A stretch of DNA of 64,000 bases from Paenibacillus sp. BIHB 4019 (GTDB taxonomy: Bacteria > Bacillota > Bacilli > Paenibacillales > Paenibacillaceae): NCBI RefSeq assembly GCF_002741035.1, contig NZ_CP016808.1:2914001-2978000 (forward strand). Reading direction: 5' to 3'. Positions within the stretch are counted from its first letter, which is position 1; each line of letters begins with the position of its first letter. Shown here in pieces: positions 33,990 through 43,183 of this stretch. The notes beneath the pieces are model-generated. The model saw only the letters and a list, made by a program, of their open reading frames with translations, was not told the DNA's origin and did not search any database. The position numbers were made by a program, and so were the translations under genes.

Positions 33990-35198
33990 TTGAGAGCCGT
34001 ACATTTTGGAGCAGGCAATATTGGCAGAGGGTTTATAGGCCCGGTGCTGTCGCGCTCCGGCTACAAGGTCTGTTTTGTCGGCAGGAATATAAAGAAGGTG
34101 AACCAGCTTCAGGAGCGGGGGCAATATCCCGTAACGCTTGCGAATGAAGACCGGGACCGTTTTATTGTGCATAATGTCACCGCCATTGCTCTGGAAAATA
34201 CGGAGGAAGTGGCGAAGGCCATAGCAGAGGCGGAAATCGTCACAACGGCAGTGGGCATCTCCGCCTTAAAGGATATCGCCAGTACGATTGCCAGAGGGAT
34301 CGAGCTTAGGCTGGCAAGCAACTTTAACGTTAAACCACTGCATATCATTGCTTGTGAAAATGGCATCAAGAGCAGCCATAAATTGAAAGCCTCCGTTTAT
34401 TCCCATATCCAGCCATCCCTCCAAGCGCTAGCTGATCGCAGCATCGCCTTTCCAAATGTCATGGTAGACCGCATCGTGCCTGTGCAAAAAAATAAAGATC
34501 CGCTTGCAATCCTCGTTGAGCCCTTCAGTGAATGGGTTATTCCTCGCAGTGACATGATCGGCGATTATGATGACATCAAAGGCGTCCACTATGTAGATAA
34601 GCTTGGCCCGCATCTCGAACGAAAGCTGTATACCGTCAACACCGGGCATTGCAGCGCCGCCTATTTCGGTTATTTGGAAGGATATACGACCATTCAAGAG
34701 GCGATGGCAGACCCCGGAATTCGCTCCCGCGTACAAGGCGTTTTGAAGGAAACGGGCGCATTGCTCGTTCAGCAATATGGCTTCGATTCTGCCGTTCATG
34801 ACAAGTATATTCATAGAATGATGGAGCGGTTCAGCAACCCGAACTTTAAAGATGCCATTACGCGAGTCGCCCGTTCTCCCATTCGCAAACTTTCTCCTAC
34901 AGACCGGCTTGTGCAGCCTGCGAGACTAGCACTTGAGCTCGGGCTTGATACGAAGCATTTAGTTGCTGCCATAGCCTCGGCCTTGCTGTTTGACGATAAG
35001 CAGGATCAAGAGGCAATTCATCTTCAAGAAGCGATCCGCACTTATGGAATAAGCGAAGTTATTGCGTCCAAGCTGGGCATTTCCCCTGCACATCCGCTGC
35101 ATAGCCGCATTGCAAGCGAATACCACAAGCTTTGCTTGAAATATCCCCACATGGCCAGCTGCGGCTATGAATCCATGATTCAAAGCATGCGCGGCTAA
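33990..35198 (+). CDS. mtlD: Mannitol-1-phosphate 5-dehydrogenase
   Basis: The 402-residue protein matches MtlD, which interconverts mannitol-1-phosphate and fructose-6-phosphate with NAD. Visible hallmarks are the N-terminal NAD loop RAVHFGAGNIGRGFIG, ACENGIKSS, the long-chain dehydrogenase segment FPNVMVDRIVP, and the catalytic-domain KLYTVNTGHCSAAYFGYL. TTG start after AAAGGGGG. Unusually no mannitol PTS genes (mtlA, mtlF, mtlR) are near. A HAD phosphatase gene precedes it in apparent operon, which hints at mannitol synthesis rather than uptake. Confidence 0.93.
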   Translation: MRAVHFGAGNIGRGFIGPVLSRSGYKVCFVGRNIKKVNQLQERGQYPVTLANEDRDRFIVHNVTAIALENTEEVAKAIAEAEIVTTAVGISALKDIASTIARGIELRLASNFNVKPLHIIACENGIKSSHKLKASVYSHIQPSLQALADRSIAFPNVMVDRIVPVQKNKDPLAILVEPFSEWVIPRSDMIGDYDDIKGVHYVDKLGPHLERKLYTVNTGHCSAAYFGYLEGYTTIQEAMADPGIRSRVQGVLKETGALLVQQYGFDSAVHDKYIHRMMERFSNPNFKDAITRVARSPIRKLSPTDRLVQPARLALELGLDTKHLVAAIASALLFDDKQDQEAIHLQEAIRTYGISEVIASKLGISPAHPLHSRIASEYHKLCLKYPHMASCGYESMIQSMRG

Positions 35199-35226
35199 AG
35201 GCCGCATAAACTATCGTATATAATAG

Positions 35227-35275
35227 AAAAAGGGTGTCCATGGCTATTAAAGCCGGCTGGACACCCTTTTCTTTG
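35227..35275 (+). terminator. Rho-independent terminator after mtlD
   Basis: AAAGGGTGTCCA pairs with TGGACACCCTTT, followed by TCTTT. Confidence 0.85.
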
Positions 35276-35348
35276 AAAGCTAAATAGGTTTGCATTTCAT
35301 AGCTGAGCTGACTAAGGGAGCCAAATCAGTCCCCATCATTCTCCGCCT

Positions 35349-35948
35349 TTAGCGCGCTTCTACAAACAACGGCTCAATAAAAGTCACTCTATATTGCTCA
35401 GAAATAAATTCCTTACTGTAGCCCTGTTCTGCGAAATGGGCCATCAGCTCTGGTGAAAACGAGGAAATGAGCAGGGATGCGGCGATGGTTGGCAAAATTT
35501 GCGGTCGCAGCTGCCCTGCTGCTGCAGCTTCCTCCAACAGTCCGCTGACCGTCGCATGCATGAAGGTATATGGCTCAGCTAGGAACCAGTCCTGATTGTG
35601 CTTCTCGTCGGCGCAAATAGCGGAAAGAATAGGACGTATATATTCCCGCAGCTCAAGAGCAAAGAAAAGCAGGCTTTGTATAAAGGCCGAAAGGCGTATG
35701 ACGACGGGCTGCGCGGCTTTTTCCGTTAGGTCCCGCATCGTATTCGACTTGAACTGCTCGAATTGGCTATCCAAAACGGACATGCACAGCGCGCCCTTGT
35801 TTGGAAAACGCCGATAAAGCGTGCCCTGCCCAATGCCTGCTTTTTTCGCAATTTGGTGCATATTGACCGCTTCAACGCCATGCTCGTTAAAAAGCTGGCG
35901 GGCCTTCTCGATAATATCCCGGCCCACCTCATCCGTTTCAAAACTCAA
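35349..35948 (-). CDS. TetR-family regulator (multidrug-pump type)
   Basis: The 199-residue protein has an N-terminal HTH (IIEKARQLFNEHGVEAVNMHQIAKKAGIGQGTLYRRFPNKGAL) and a helical ligand domain of AcrR/QacR type. TTG start with GGAAGTG ahead. It lies downstream of a DHA2 efflux pump on the same strand, separated by two strong hairpins. The pump's promoter region contains two perfect 16-bp palindromes that are its likely operators. Inducers are probably drugs or toxic compounds. Confidence 0.88.
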   Translation of the reverse strand: MSFETDEVGRDIIEKARQLFNEHGVEAVNMHQIAKKAGIGQGTLYRRFPNKGALCMSVLDSQFEQFKSNTMRDLTEKAAQPVVIRLSAFIQSLLFFALELREYIRPILSAICADEKHNQDWFLAEPYTFMHATVSGLLEEAAAAGQLRPQILPTIAASLLISSFSPELMAHFAEQGYSKEFISEQYRVTFIEPLFVEAR

Positions 35949-36034
35949 CTAGCTTTCACTTCCTTTATGCTCACTGCGAGGCCGCTCCGAAGGAGCAACA
36001 CAAAACCGACTTTCTAGGGAAAAGGCTTCGGAGA

Positions 36035-36076
36035 GGAATAACAAAAAAACGAAAAGGCCCGTTTTTTTGTTATTCC
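36035..36076 (-). terminator. 17-bp perfect hairpin between pump and tetR
   Basis: GGAATAACAAAAAAACG and its exact complement flank an 8-nt AAAAGGCC loop. On the minus strand the right arm carries a long T-run within the stem. Confidence 0.7.
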
Positions 36077-36084
36077 TTGGTCGT

Positions 36085-36115
36085 AAAGTGAAATCGAAAA
36101 GACCGATTTCACTTT
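36085..36115 (-). terminator. Second perfect hairpin just after the pump gene
   Basis: AAAGTGAAATCG pairs with CGATTTCACTTT around AAAAGAC. The loop has the same CG-AAAAG-r-C-CG pattern as the neighbouring hairpin. Confidence 0.65.
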
Positions 36116-36120
36116 ACTCC

Positions 36121-37584
36121 CTAAGCCGCTCTTTTCTCCTCCACATCAGGCGCTTTGGTGCGCCGGATGAACAAGCCAAGCCCGAAGGCGATGAAGGCAA
36201 TAATAAGTCCAACCAGAAACGCGCTGTGCATGCCGGATACGAAGCCTTTGACCTGCTCAAGCGGAGAGCCCGGATCAGTGGAGCTTTCCAAATATTTTTT
36301 TGTGCCGGATGACATAATGCTGATGAATAAAGCAGTACCGATGGCGCCGGCAACCTGCTGCAAAGTATTCAAAATTGCTGTGCCATGCGGGTACAGCTTG
36401 CGCGGCAACTGATTGAGCGCGGTCGTCTGCGCAGGCATCATCACCATGGAAACGCCGATTAGCAGCACAATATGGATAAAGATAATATAACCTATACTTG
36501 TCAGCTCGTCGATGCCGTTAAACATCCATACCGCTGCCGCTGTAATAGCGAGCCCCGGAATGACGAGCACCCGCGGTCCAAACTTGTCGAACAGCACGCC
36601 GGAAACCGGAGCCATCAGGCCGTTGATAATACCGCCCGGAAGCAGTATAAGTCCGGCAGCCAGAGCGGTTTTGCCAAGCGCGTTTTGCAGGAAAAGCGGC
36701 AGCAAAATCATCGTGGAGAACAGCGTCATCATCATCACCAGCATGAGCAAGGCGACAAGGCTGAACATCGGATATTTAAAAGCGCGCAAATCCAGCAGCG
36801 GCTGGCTCGACATGAGCTGCTTCACAATGAACAGCAGCAAGGCGATTGCGCCGACGACGATAGACCAAATGACGATGGAACTGCCCCAGCCATCCTCGCC
36901 TGCTTTACTAAAGCCGTAAATCAGACCGCCAAAGCCGATGGATGACAATAAAATCGATACCAGGTCAACCTTTGGACGGGTGATATCCGATACATTTTTC
37001 AAATAAACCGCCGCAAACAAAATGGAAAAAACGGCGAGCGGAATAACTAAGAAAAACAACCAGCGCCAATTGAAGGATTCAATAATAAGCCCGGACAGAG
37101 TCGGGCCGATAGCGGGCGCGCTCATAATAACGAGGCCGATCATGCCCATGGCGCCGCCGCGCTTTTCTGGAGGGAAGATAACCAAAATCGTATTCATCAT
37201 GACCGGAAGCATTAAGCCGGTGCCAAGCGCCTGAATGACGCGGCCGACAAGCAGCATCGGGAAGATGGTTGCCGTACCGCAGACGACGGTTCCGACAAGA
37301 AATAAAATCATCGCCGACAAAAACATTTGCCGGGTTGTGAACCATTGCTGCAGCAATGCAGTAATCGGAACCAAAATGCCGACTACGAGCAAATAAGCCG
37401 TCGACAACCACTGAATGGTCGCGTAGCTAATATCAAACTCCTTCATTAAATCGGGGAAAGCAATATTAAGCAGGGTTTCGTTCAGTATCGCGACAAATGC
37501 GCCTATAATAAGTGCCGCTACAATAGGTCCTCTTTTTATTCCACTCAAATCCTTGGGTGCTGTCTCTAGACTTCCTGTGTTCAA
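36121..37584 (-). CDS. DHA2-family multidrug MFS transporter
   Basis: The 487-residue membrane protein has 14 predicted segments, typical of EmrB/QacA/LmrB proton-drug antiporters. Family motifs are LNETLLNIAFPDL in TM1, WLSTAYLLVVGIL, GRVIQALGTGLMLP (motif with QALG) and the TM5 antiporter motif GMIGLVIMSAPAIGPTLSGLI. TTG start with GGAGGAGGAACG upstream on the minus strand. Probably repressed by the TetR encoded after it through the palindromes at 37704-37762. Substrate spectrum unknown. Confidence 0.92.
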   Translation of the reverse strand: MNTGSLETAPKDLSGIKRGPIVAALIIGAFVAILNETLLNIAFPDLMKEFDISYATIQWLSTAYLLVVGILVPITALLQQWFTTRQMFLSAMILFLVGTVVCGTATIFPMLLVGRVIQALGTGLMLPVMMNTILVIFPPEKRGGAMGMIGLVIMSAPAIGPTLSGLIIESFNWRWLFFLVIPLAVFSILFAAVYLKNVSDITRPKVDLVSILLSSIGFGGLIYGFSKAGEDGWGSSIVIWSIVVGAIALLLFIVKQLMSSQPLLDLRAFKYPMFSLVALLMLVMMMTLFSTMILLPLFLQNALGKTALAAGLILLPGGIINGLMAPVSGVLFDKFGPRVLVIPGLAITAAAVWMFNGIDELTSIGYIIFIHIVLLIGVSMVMMPAQTTALNQLPRKLYPHGTAILNTLQQVAGAIGTALFISIMSSGTKKYLESSTDPGSPLEQVKGFVSGMHSAFLVGLIIAFIAFGLGLFIRRTKAPDVEEKRAA

Positions 37585-37703
37585 AATCGTTCCTCCTCCA
37601 TGCCTTTCGTTTGTGTGCCAGTACTGCTAACGCTCTAAAATAAGTATGTCCCCGCTCCCGCTGGTTCACTCAGCCTCCATTCAGGCGGCCTATGCCGCTC
37701 CGT

Positions 37704-37762
37704 ACTTGCGGACAATTGTCCGCACTGCTGAAAACCATTTTAGCGGACAATTGTCCGCAAGT
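37704..37762. promoter_or_regulatory. Twin 16-bp perfect palindromes upstream of the pump gene
   Basis: GCGGACAATTGTCCGC at 37708-37723 and again at 37743-37758, centre to centre 35 bp. Flanking bases make an overall 20-bp inverted repeat (ACTTGCGG... and ...CCGCAAGT). Each is a textbook dimeric repressor site. Confidence 0.7.
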
Positions 37763-37870
37763 CAACAACGACAATAGTCGTTTCGTCCCCCCAGCATCAT
37801 TGATTGCCCCATCCCGTATGAAAGGCGGCATCCTATACAATGAAGCTACAAAAGAAGGGGAGATGAAGGC

Positions 37871-38761
37871 ATGCATAAAAATCGAATCGGGGCGTATTTG
37901 TTCAGCTTTCCAAGCTTTTTTCTAACCATGGCGCTCGGCATTTATCCGGTTGTATGGGCGCTTCGATATATGTTTTTTGATTATCAAGGGTTTGGGACGC
38001 CGAAGTTTATCGGACTTGAGAACTTTGCGCGAGTAGGAAGGGATGCTGAATTTTGGCACTCCGTTCTGAATACTTTCATCTATGCGGGTGGAAAATTAAT
38101 TATTACGCTGCCGCTATCGCTCATATTGGCGGTTATATTGAATCGGAAGCTGCGGGGACGGCATGCGTTTCGGGCGATTTTTTTCCTGCCAACGATTTTC
38201 AGCGCCTCTGTCATGTCCATCGTTTTCTATATTGTGTTCAACTCCTATAACGGCATTATTAATCAATATTTAATGAAGCTGAACATCGTATCCGCTCCAG
38301 TGGACTGGCTGGGCGCTGTACATGCGATGACGACGATCGTCATTATTGCGGTGTGGGGAGCAGTCGGCAACTATATGCTGCTATTTATCGCCGGTCTTCA
38401 GAACATTCCAGAGGATGTGTATGAAGCGGCATCGCTCGATGGCGTAAACCCGGTGCAGCGGATGTGGTACATTACGATTCCAATGCTCGGTCCTGTTTTG
38501 CAAATGATTATTATGCTTGCGATTACAACGTCGCTTAAAGGGTATGAGAGCATTATGGTATTGACGGAGGGCGGTCCTTTCGGCAAAACCGAGGTTATGT
38601 ATTTGTACCTGTACAAACTGTTCTTCCCGCTGACGACGTCTGGCACATCCGTGCAAAATATTGGCTACGGCAGCGCGGTCGGCTTTACAACGGCTGTTAT
38701 TGTCGGTATCGTCACATGGCTGTATTTCTGGATGTCGAAAAAGCTTAATAACGTTTATTAA
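37871..38761 (+). CDS. Sugar ABC transporter permease (MalF type), locus 3
   Basis: The 296-residue protein has six membrane segments and the EAA loop DVYEAASLDGVNPVQRMWYITIPML (~182-206). The start has AGGGGAG upstream, and TATACA(AT) ~25 bp before may be its -10. First gene of the uronate-type locus running to 49.5 kb; its binding protein is encoded separately at 43184, after the kinase and regulator. It imports the oligosaccharide cut by the heparinase-like enzymes. Confidence 0.92.
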   Translation: MHKNRIGAYLFSFPSFFLTMALGIYPVVWALRYMFFDYQGFGTPKFIGLENFARVGRDAEFWHSVLNTFIYAGGKLIITLPLSLILAVILNRKLRGRHAFRAIFFLPTIFSASVMSIVFYIVFNSYNGIINQYLMKLNIVSAPVDWLGAVHAMTTIVIIAVWGAVGNYMLLFIAGLQNIPEDVYEAASLDGVNPVQRMWYITIPMLGPVLQMIIMLAITTSLKGYESIMVLTEGGPFGKTEVMYLYLYKLFFPLTTSGTSVQNIGYGSAVGFTTAVIVGIVTWLYFWMSKKLNNVY

Positions 38762-38776
38762 AAAGGGGGAACGATC

Positions 38777-39613
38777 ATGACCATTCGCAAAATAGTACTT
38801 CGTACACCAGTTTGGCTGCTGCTCCTTGTTACGGCAGCACTGATGCTTTTTCCAATCGTAATCGCGCTATTGGGCTCCTTCAAGACGAACCTGGAGCTGA
38901 CAACGGGAGCGACGTTTCTCCCTTCTTCCTGGCAGTTGAAAAACTATGTGCAGGCGTGGAATCAAGCTGATTTCTCCGCTTATACCTTCAATAGCTTATA
39001 CGTAGCTGTATTCGCTACGGTCGGCACTTTGCTCGTATCCTCCATGGCTGCTTATGCGGTCGATCGCGTAGCTTTTAGAGGAAAGAAACTGTTTATTCTG
39101 CTTCAATCCTTCACTTTGTTTATTTCGATCGGTGCGGTTGTGCTGCGTCCGCAATTTGATTTAATGGTATCCATTGGTTTGCAGAAATCGCTGTGGGGCG
39201 TCATAATTATTCTAATTAGCGCGCATGCAACTGCCTTTTTTATGGTCATCGGCTTTTTCCGCGGCATTCCGCGGGAGCTGGATGAAGCGGCGCTCATTGA
39301 TGGCTGTAATTTCTACTCTACCTTTTGGCTCATTATTTTGCCGCTCCTGCGCCCAGCGCTGGCTGTCGTATCGCTATTCACATTCCGTAATGCATGGAAT
39401 GAATATATATTGCCGCTCGTATTTTCACTATCGCGTCCTGATCTGCAAACCTTGCCCGTTGGACTCGCTAATTTGCGCTACGGGGCAGGAGCCGCAGTTG
39501 AAAATCAACTGATGCTCGCCGGCGCATGTATTTCGATTCTCCCTATGCTCATCGTATATATTTTCGCTAATCGTTCATTTATGCAAGTTACGGCTGGCTC
39601 GGTTAAAGGCTAA
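38777..39613 (+). CDS. Sugar ABC transporter permease (MalG type), locus 3
   Basis: The 278-residue partner begins 15 bp after the first permease stop with AAAGGGGG. Six membrane segments, an EAA loop RELDEAALIDGCNFYSTFWLIILPLL (~167-192) and tail VTAGSVKG. It is followed 32 bp later by the sensor kinase gene, an unusual order that puts transport and sensing in one transcript. Confidence 0.92.
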   Translation: MTIRKIVLRTPVWLLLLVTAALMLFPIVIALLGSFKTNLELTTGATFLPSSWQLKNYVQAWNQADFSAYTFNSLYVAVFATVGTLLVSSMAAYAVDRVAFRGKKLFILLQSFTLFISIGAVVLRPQFDLMVSIGLQKSLWGVIIILISAHATAFFMVIGFFRGIPRELDEAALIDGCNFYSTFWLIILPLLRPALAVVSLFTFRNAWNEYILPLVFSLSRPDLQTLPVGLANLRYGAGAAVENQLMLAGACISILPMLIVYIFANRSFMQVTAGSVKG

Positions 39614-39645
39614 CAAACTCCATATGCATTGAGGCGATGAACAGC

Positions 39646-41418
39646 ATGAAACGTATATTTCGAAAAATGTCGCTTAAAAGACGTCTGTGGGTTTCGTTCG
39701 TTTTATTGACCGTCGTTTGTATATCCGTCACGGGAACTTATGTTTCCGTGTTTTTTTCTCGTGAAATGGAATCACAGGCAACGAAGACGAGCCAGGATAC
39801 GCTCAATAAGTCGGCAAGGGTGCTGGATGAGCGATTGAAAAATATCGTTGTGCTCGTATCTACCCTCATGATGGGCGAGCCCTTCCAGCGCACGCTGAAG
39901 GATGTGCAGTCGAGCAGCAAAAAGGAATATTATAATCGGCTGTCTGAGCTGCAAACGCCTTTTGCCCAGCTGATGCTGGCAGAGCAGTCGATTGACTCGG
40001 TGCTGGTGCATACGCCAATTGGGGATTTTTATCCGACGGGAAACCGGCGCAGCCCGAACAGCGATTTTGAGAGCACGATTATTAATCAGAAAATAACGGA
40101 AACGCAGGAAAAATGGAGCAAGCTATGGGTGGCGGGACATGCCGATGAGCTGTTCAGCCGGAAAAGCTCCGTTATTACCTTAATTATTAAACCGTTTTTT
40201 GATATCCAGCTGCCGGGTGTATATGTCATTGTCAACATTCGTGAGGATCACCTGCTGGATTTGATTCAGGCGGATATGCAGAGCGCCAGCCTCAGCCAGC
40301 TTGTGGTTGACCGTACGGGGAAAAATGTTCTTGCTTCCACTGAGGGCATGCCGCAAAGCAATCAGCAGATTTATGAGCGTGTCGGTTCCAGCGCGAGAGG
40401 GAACTTCGAATATACAAGCCAGAGCGGAGACGCTTATCTGCTCAATTACGCGGCTCTAGGGATGAACCCCGACTGGATATTGCTTGGCTATCAGTCCAAG
40501 TCGGAGCTGCTGAAGCCTGTTCAGCGCATGAACTGGACGATTCTGACGATTATGGGCGGCTGCGTCTTGCTTGCGCTGGTTATGTCCAGCATGCTGTCGG
40601 AGCTGCTGCTTAAGCCGCTGTTCAAATTGCGCAATCTCATGGTGAAGGTCGAGCAGAATAAGCTGGACGTCAGGTTCGAGAGCGTATTTGAGGATGAAAT
40701 CAGCCAGGTTGGCCACAAGTTCAACCGGATGCTGGAGCAAATCGGCGAATTAATCGAAGAGGTGAAAGCATCCGAGCAGGACAAGCGCAAATCAGAAATC
40801 AAAGCGCTGCAGGCGCAAATTGATCCCCATTTTTTGTACAACACGTTGAATACGATTTATTGGAAAAGCGAGATGGAGGAGCAGCAGGCGGTCAGCGGCA
40901 TGATCGTTTCGCTATCGCTGCTGTTCCGGCTGGGCCTGAACAATGGCCGGGAAATTACGACGCTGCGGCAGGAGCTGGAGCATGTGGCGCAATATTTGAG
41001 TTTGCAGCAAATGTGCTATCCGGATTTGTTTAAGTACAGCATACAGACGGTCGATGAGAAGCTGCTGGATACGCCCGTGCTCAAAATTTTGCTGCAGCCG
41101 CTGGTGGAAAACTCGATATTGCACGGTTTTCAGGAGCTTCCTCATGAAGGGGTTATCCGAATCGAGGTGGAAGCCGATGCTGCCAAGAGCTTGCTGATGC
41201 TAAATGTTACAGACAATGGTACTGGAATGGACGCCGAGCGTGTGGAGAAAATGCTGAACGGCCCGGAAGTGGAACGGACGAGCTACGCACTGGCGAACGT
41301 AAGAACGAGACTGTCCTTGTATTACGGATATAAGGCTTCCATGAAGCTTGAAAGCGAGCCGGGCGTGCAGACTTCCGTTAAGCTAACTATTCCCATTCAA
41401 GAGGTGATAAGCGAATGA
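39646..41418 (+). CDS. YesM-type sensor histidine kinase (locus 3)
   Basis: The 590-residue kinase has TM1 at ~13-35, an extracytoplasmic sensor (~36-290), TM2 at ~293-318, HAMP, then IDPHFLYNTLNTIYW (phospho-His), QPLVENSILHGF and DNGTGMD. ATG 39646 lies 11 bases after GAGG; ATG 39637 is only 2 bases from it. Its stop overlaps the regulator start in an ATGA. It presumably responds to the glycan of this locus. Confidence 0.92.
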   Translation: MKRIFRKMSLKRRLWVSFVLLTVVCISVTGTYVSVFFSREMESQATKTSQDTLNKSARVLDERLKNIVVLVSTLMMGEPFQRTLKDVQSSSKKEYYNRLSELQTPFAQLMLAEQSIDSVLVHTPIGDFYPTGNRRSPNSDFESTIINQKITETQEKWSKLWVAGHADELFSRKSSVITLIIKPFFDIQLPGVYVIVNIREDHLLDLIQADMQSASLSQLVVDRTGKNVLASTEGMPQSNQQIYERVGSSARGNFEYTSQSGDAYLLNYAALGMNPDWILLGYQSKSELLKPVQRMNWTILTIMGGCVLLALVMSSMLSELLLKPLFKLRNLMVKVEQNKLDVRFESVFEDEISQVGHKFNRMLEQIGELIEEVKASEQDKRKSEIKALQAQIDPHFLYNTLNTIYWKSEMEEQQAVSGMIVSLSLLFRLGLNNGREITTLRQELEHVAQYLSLQQMCYPDLFKYSIQTVDEKLLDTPVLKILLQPLVENSILHGFQELPHEGVIRIEVEADAAKSLLMLNVTDNGTGMDAERVEKMLNGPEVERTSYALANVRTRLSLYYGYKASMKLESEPGVQTSVKLTIPIQEVISE

Positions 41419-43040
41419 GCGAAATTACGATGTGCATTATAGACGATGTAAAGACGGTCATCGATGGCATAGTGACCAAAATCCCTTGGGGGGAGCATGG
41501 CATCAAAATTGTAGGAACGGCCGCCAATGGCCATGATGGCTTGCAGCTTATTAAAGAGAAGCATCCGCATATTGTGCTGACCGACATTCGGATGCCGATG
41601 CGCAGCGGCATTGATATGGTCCGTGAGATGAAGGAAAGCGGAGAACCGGAGGCAAAGGTTATTTTTTTCAGCGGCTTCACCGATTTCACCTATGCCCAGG
41701 AATCCGTTCGGCTTGGGGCATTCGATTATTTGGTTAAGCCGTTTACGACGCAGCAAATTGTCGAGGTCGTGCTGCGCGCTAAAGCAAAAATTGAAACGCA
41801 GCGCCTGGAGCAGCTGGACCGGATGACGCTGGAGCGCAAAGTAAGGGAAAGCCTGCCTTATTTGCGCCAGGAGTATTTTCGGCTGCTGATCCGGCATGAT
41901 GAGCTGCCCGAGCGAGCCTATGACAAATGGGAGTTTCTCAGCATCGATATGGATACCCGCCGTTTCGTTGCAATGTCTGTGCAGATCGAGGGGCTAATGG
42001 ACGAGCATTCCCCGCTGTCCGTGCGGGAGGTGGAGCTAACCCGCTTCGCTGTGCAAAACATTATGGAGGAAACGATTAAAAAACAGGCGAAAGGTGTCGT
42101 TTTTCGGGAGCATCTGGGCCAATTTGTCATCTTGCTGAATCCGAATGAGGAAGAGGAAATGCTGGCGCTGGCAGAAGCGTGCCGGGACAATGTAAATCGC
42201 TATGCCAAGCGGGACATTTCCATTGGCGTCGGAAGCTGCGTGGACGGAATCAGCGAAATCGCCCTTTCCTATAATCAGGCGAAAACAGCGCTCAGCTATC
42301 AGTTTTATTCCGGCAGCGGCTGTGTCATCTCGTATAGCGATATTGAAAGGCAAAATCATATTTCGCCGCATTATTCCGCAGACAAGGAAGTCGAGCTGCT
42401 GTATTGCTTGCGCTCAGGCAACCGGGAAGGGACGGAGAAGCTGCTGGTGAGCATTGCCGAGGAATGCTTGCGTTATCCGACGCCGCCTGATCCCGATGTG
42501 ATGACGAATTTGTTTTATGGGCTGGCCTTCTCCATTTACCGTGTCATAGCGGAGAAGGCGGATAGCAAGCAGCGCATGTGGCTTGACGAACGGCTGAGCG
42601 TCATTAAGAAAGGCCGGTATTCATCCACCTCCGAGTTGATTAAAGATGTGAAGGAATTAGGACTGACTGGCTGCGACTGGCTCCAGAAGCGCCAGAAAAA
42701 CAATGTCGGCCAGCTCATCCATCAAGCTATGAATTATGTGGGAGGACGGCTCGGCACCGATTTGACGGTACAGGAATGCGCGAATGTCGTGCATTTGAGC
42801 CCAAGCTATTTTTCCAATTTGTTTAAAAAAGAGACAGGGATGACGTTTATGCAATACGTCACGTCTGCACGGATGGACAAGGCCAAGGAGCTGCTGCTGG
42901 AAGGCATGCAGGTGCAGGATATTACGTATGAGCTTGGTTATCGGGACCGACCATATTTCACCGAGCTGTTCAAAAAACATACGGGGCTGACGCCAACGGA
43001 ATTCCGCGGCAAATATGAAAGCTCGGAGCCGGAAGCGTAA
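41415..43040 (+). CDS. YesN-type response regulator, REC-AraC (locus 3)
   Basis: The 541-residue protein has REC ~1-125 (CIIDDVKTV, Asp in VLTDIRMP, Lys in YLVKPF), a long middle region, and AraC double HTH ~440-535 (LTVQECANVVHLSPSYFSNLFKKETG and VQDITYELGYRDRPYFTELFKKHTG). The acidic site reads IDDV rather than the more usual VDDE. ATGA overlap with the kinase. It probably activates the binding-protein gene just downstream. Confidence 0.92.
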   Translation: MSEITMCIIDDVKTVIDGIVTKIPWGEHGIKIVGTAANGHDGLQLIKEKHPHIVLTDIRMPMRSGIDMVREMKESGEPEAKVIFFSGFTDFTYAQESVRLGAFDYLVKPFTTQQIVEVVLRAKAKIETQRLEQLDRMTLERKVRESLPYLRQEYFRLLIRHDELPERAYDKWEFLSIDMDTRRFVAMSVQIEGLMDEHSPLSVREVELTRFAVQNIMEETIKKQAKGVVFREHLGQFVILLNPNEEEEMLALAEACRDNVNRYAKRDISIGVGSCVDGISEIALSYNQAKTALSYQFYSGSGCVISYSDIERQNHISPHYSADKEVELLYCLRSGNREGTEKLLVSIAEECLRYPTPPDPDVMTNLFYGLAFSIYRVIAEKADSKQRMWLDERLSVIKKGRYSSTSELIKDVKELGLTGCDWLQKRQKNNVGQLIHQAMNYVGGRLGTDLTVQECANVVHLSPSYFSNLFKKETGMTFMQYVTSARMDKAKELLLEGMQVQDITYELGYRDRPYFTELFKKHTGLTPTEFRGKYESSEPEA

Positions 43041-43070
43041 TCATAGTGATTTTGCCCTCCCAGAATCGTG

Positions 43071-43110
43071 TTTTTGTCCTTCATGGGCAAGCGGGCAACG
43101 GTGCTACAAT
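43071..43110 (+). promoter_or_regulatory. Candidate regulated promoter of the locus 3 binding-protein gene
   Basis: TTTTTGTCCTTCA, then a -10 TACAAT (43105-43110) followed by GAGG. The spacing from TTTTTGT to -10 (34 bp) is almost the same as in the locus 1 element (33 bp at 15253-15285). Confidence 0.45.
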
Positions 43111-43183
43111 GAGGTCAGCAGGAGGGGCTGGGTGGTAGACACCGCTTGAACGCCGCTTGCCATACAAAGGGGAGGTACGACAG

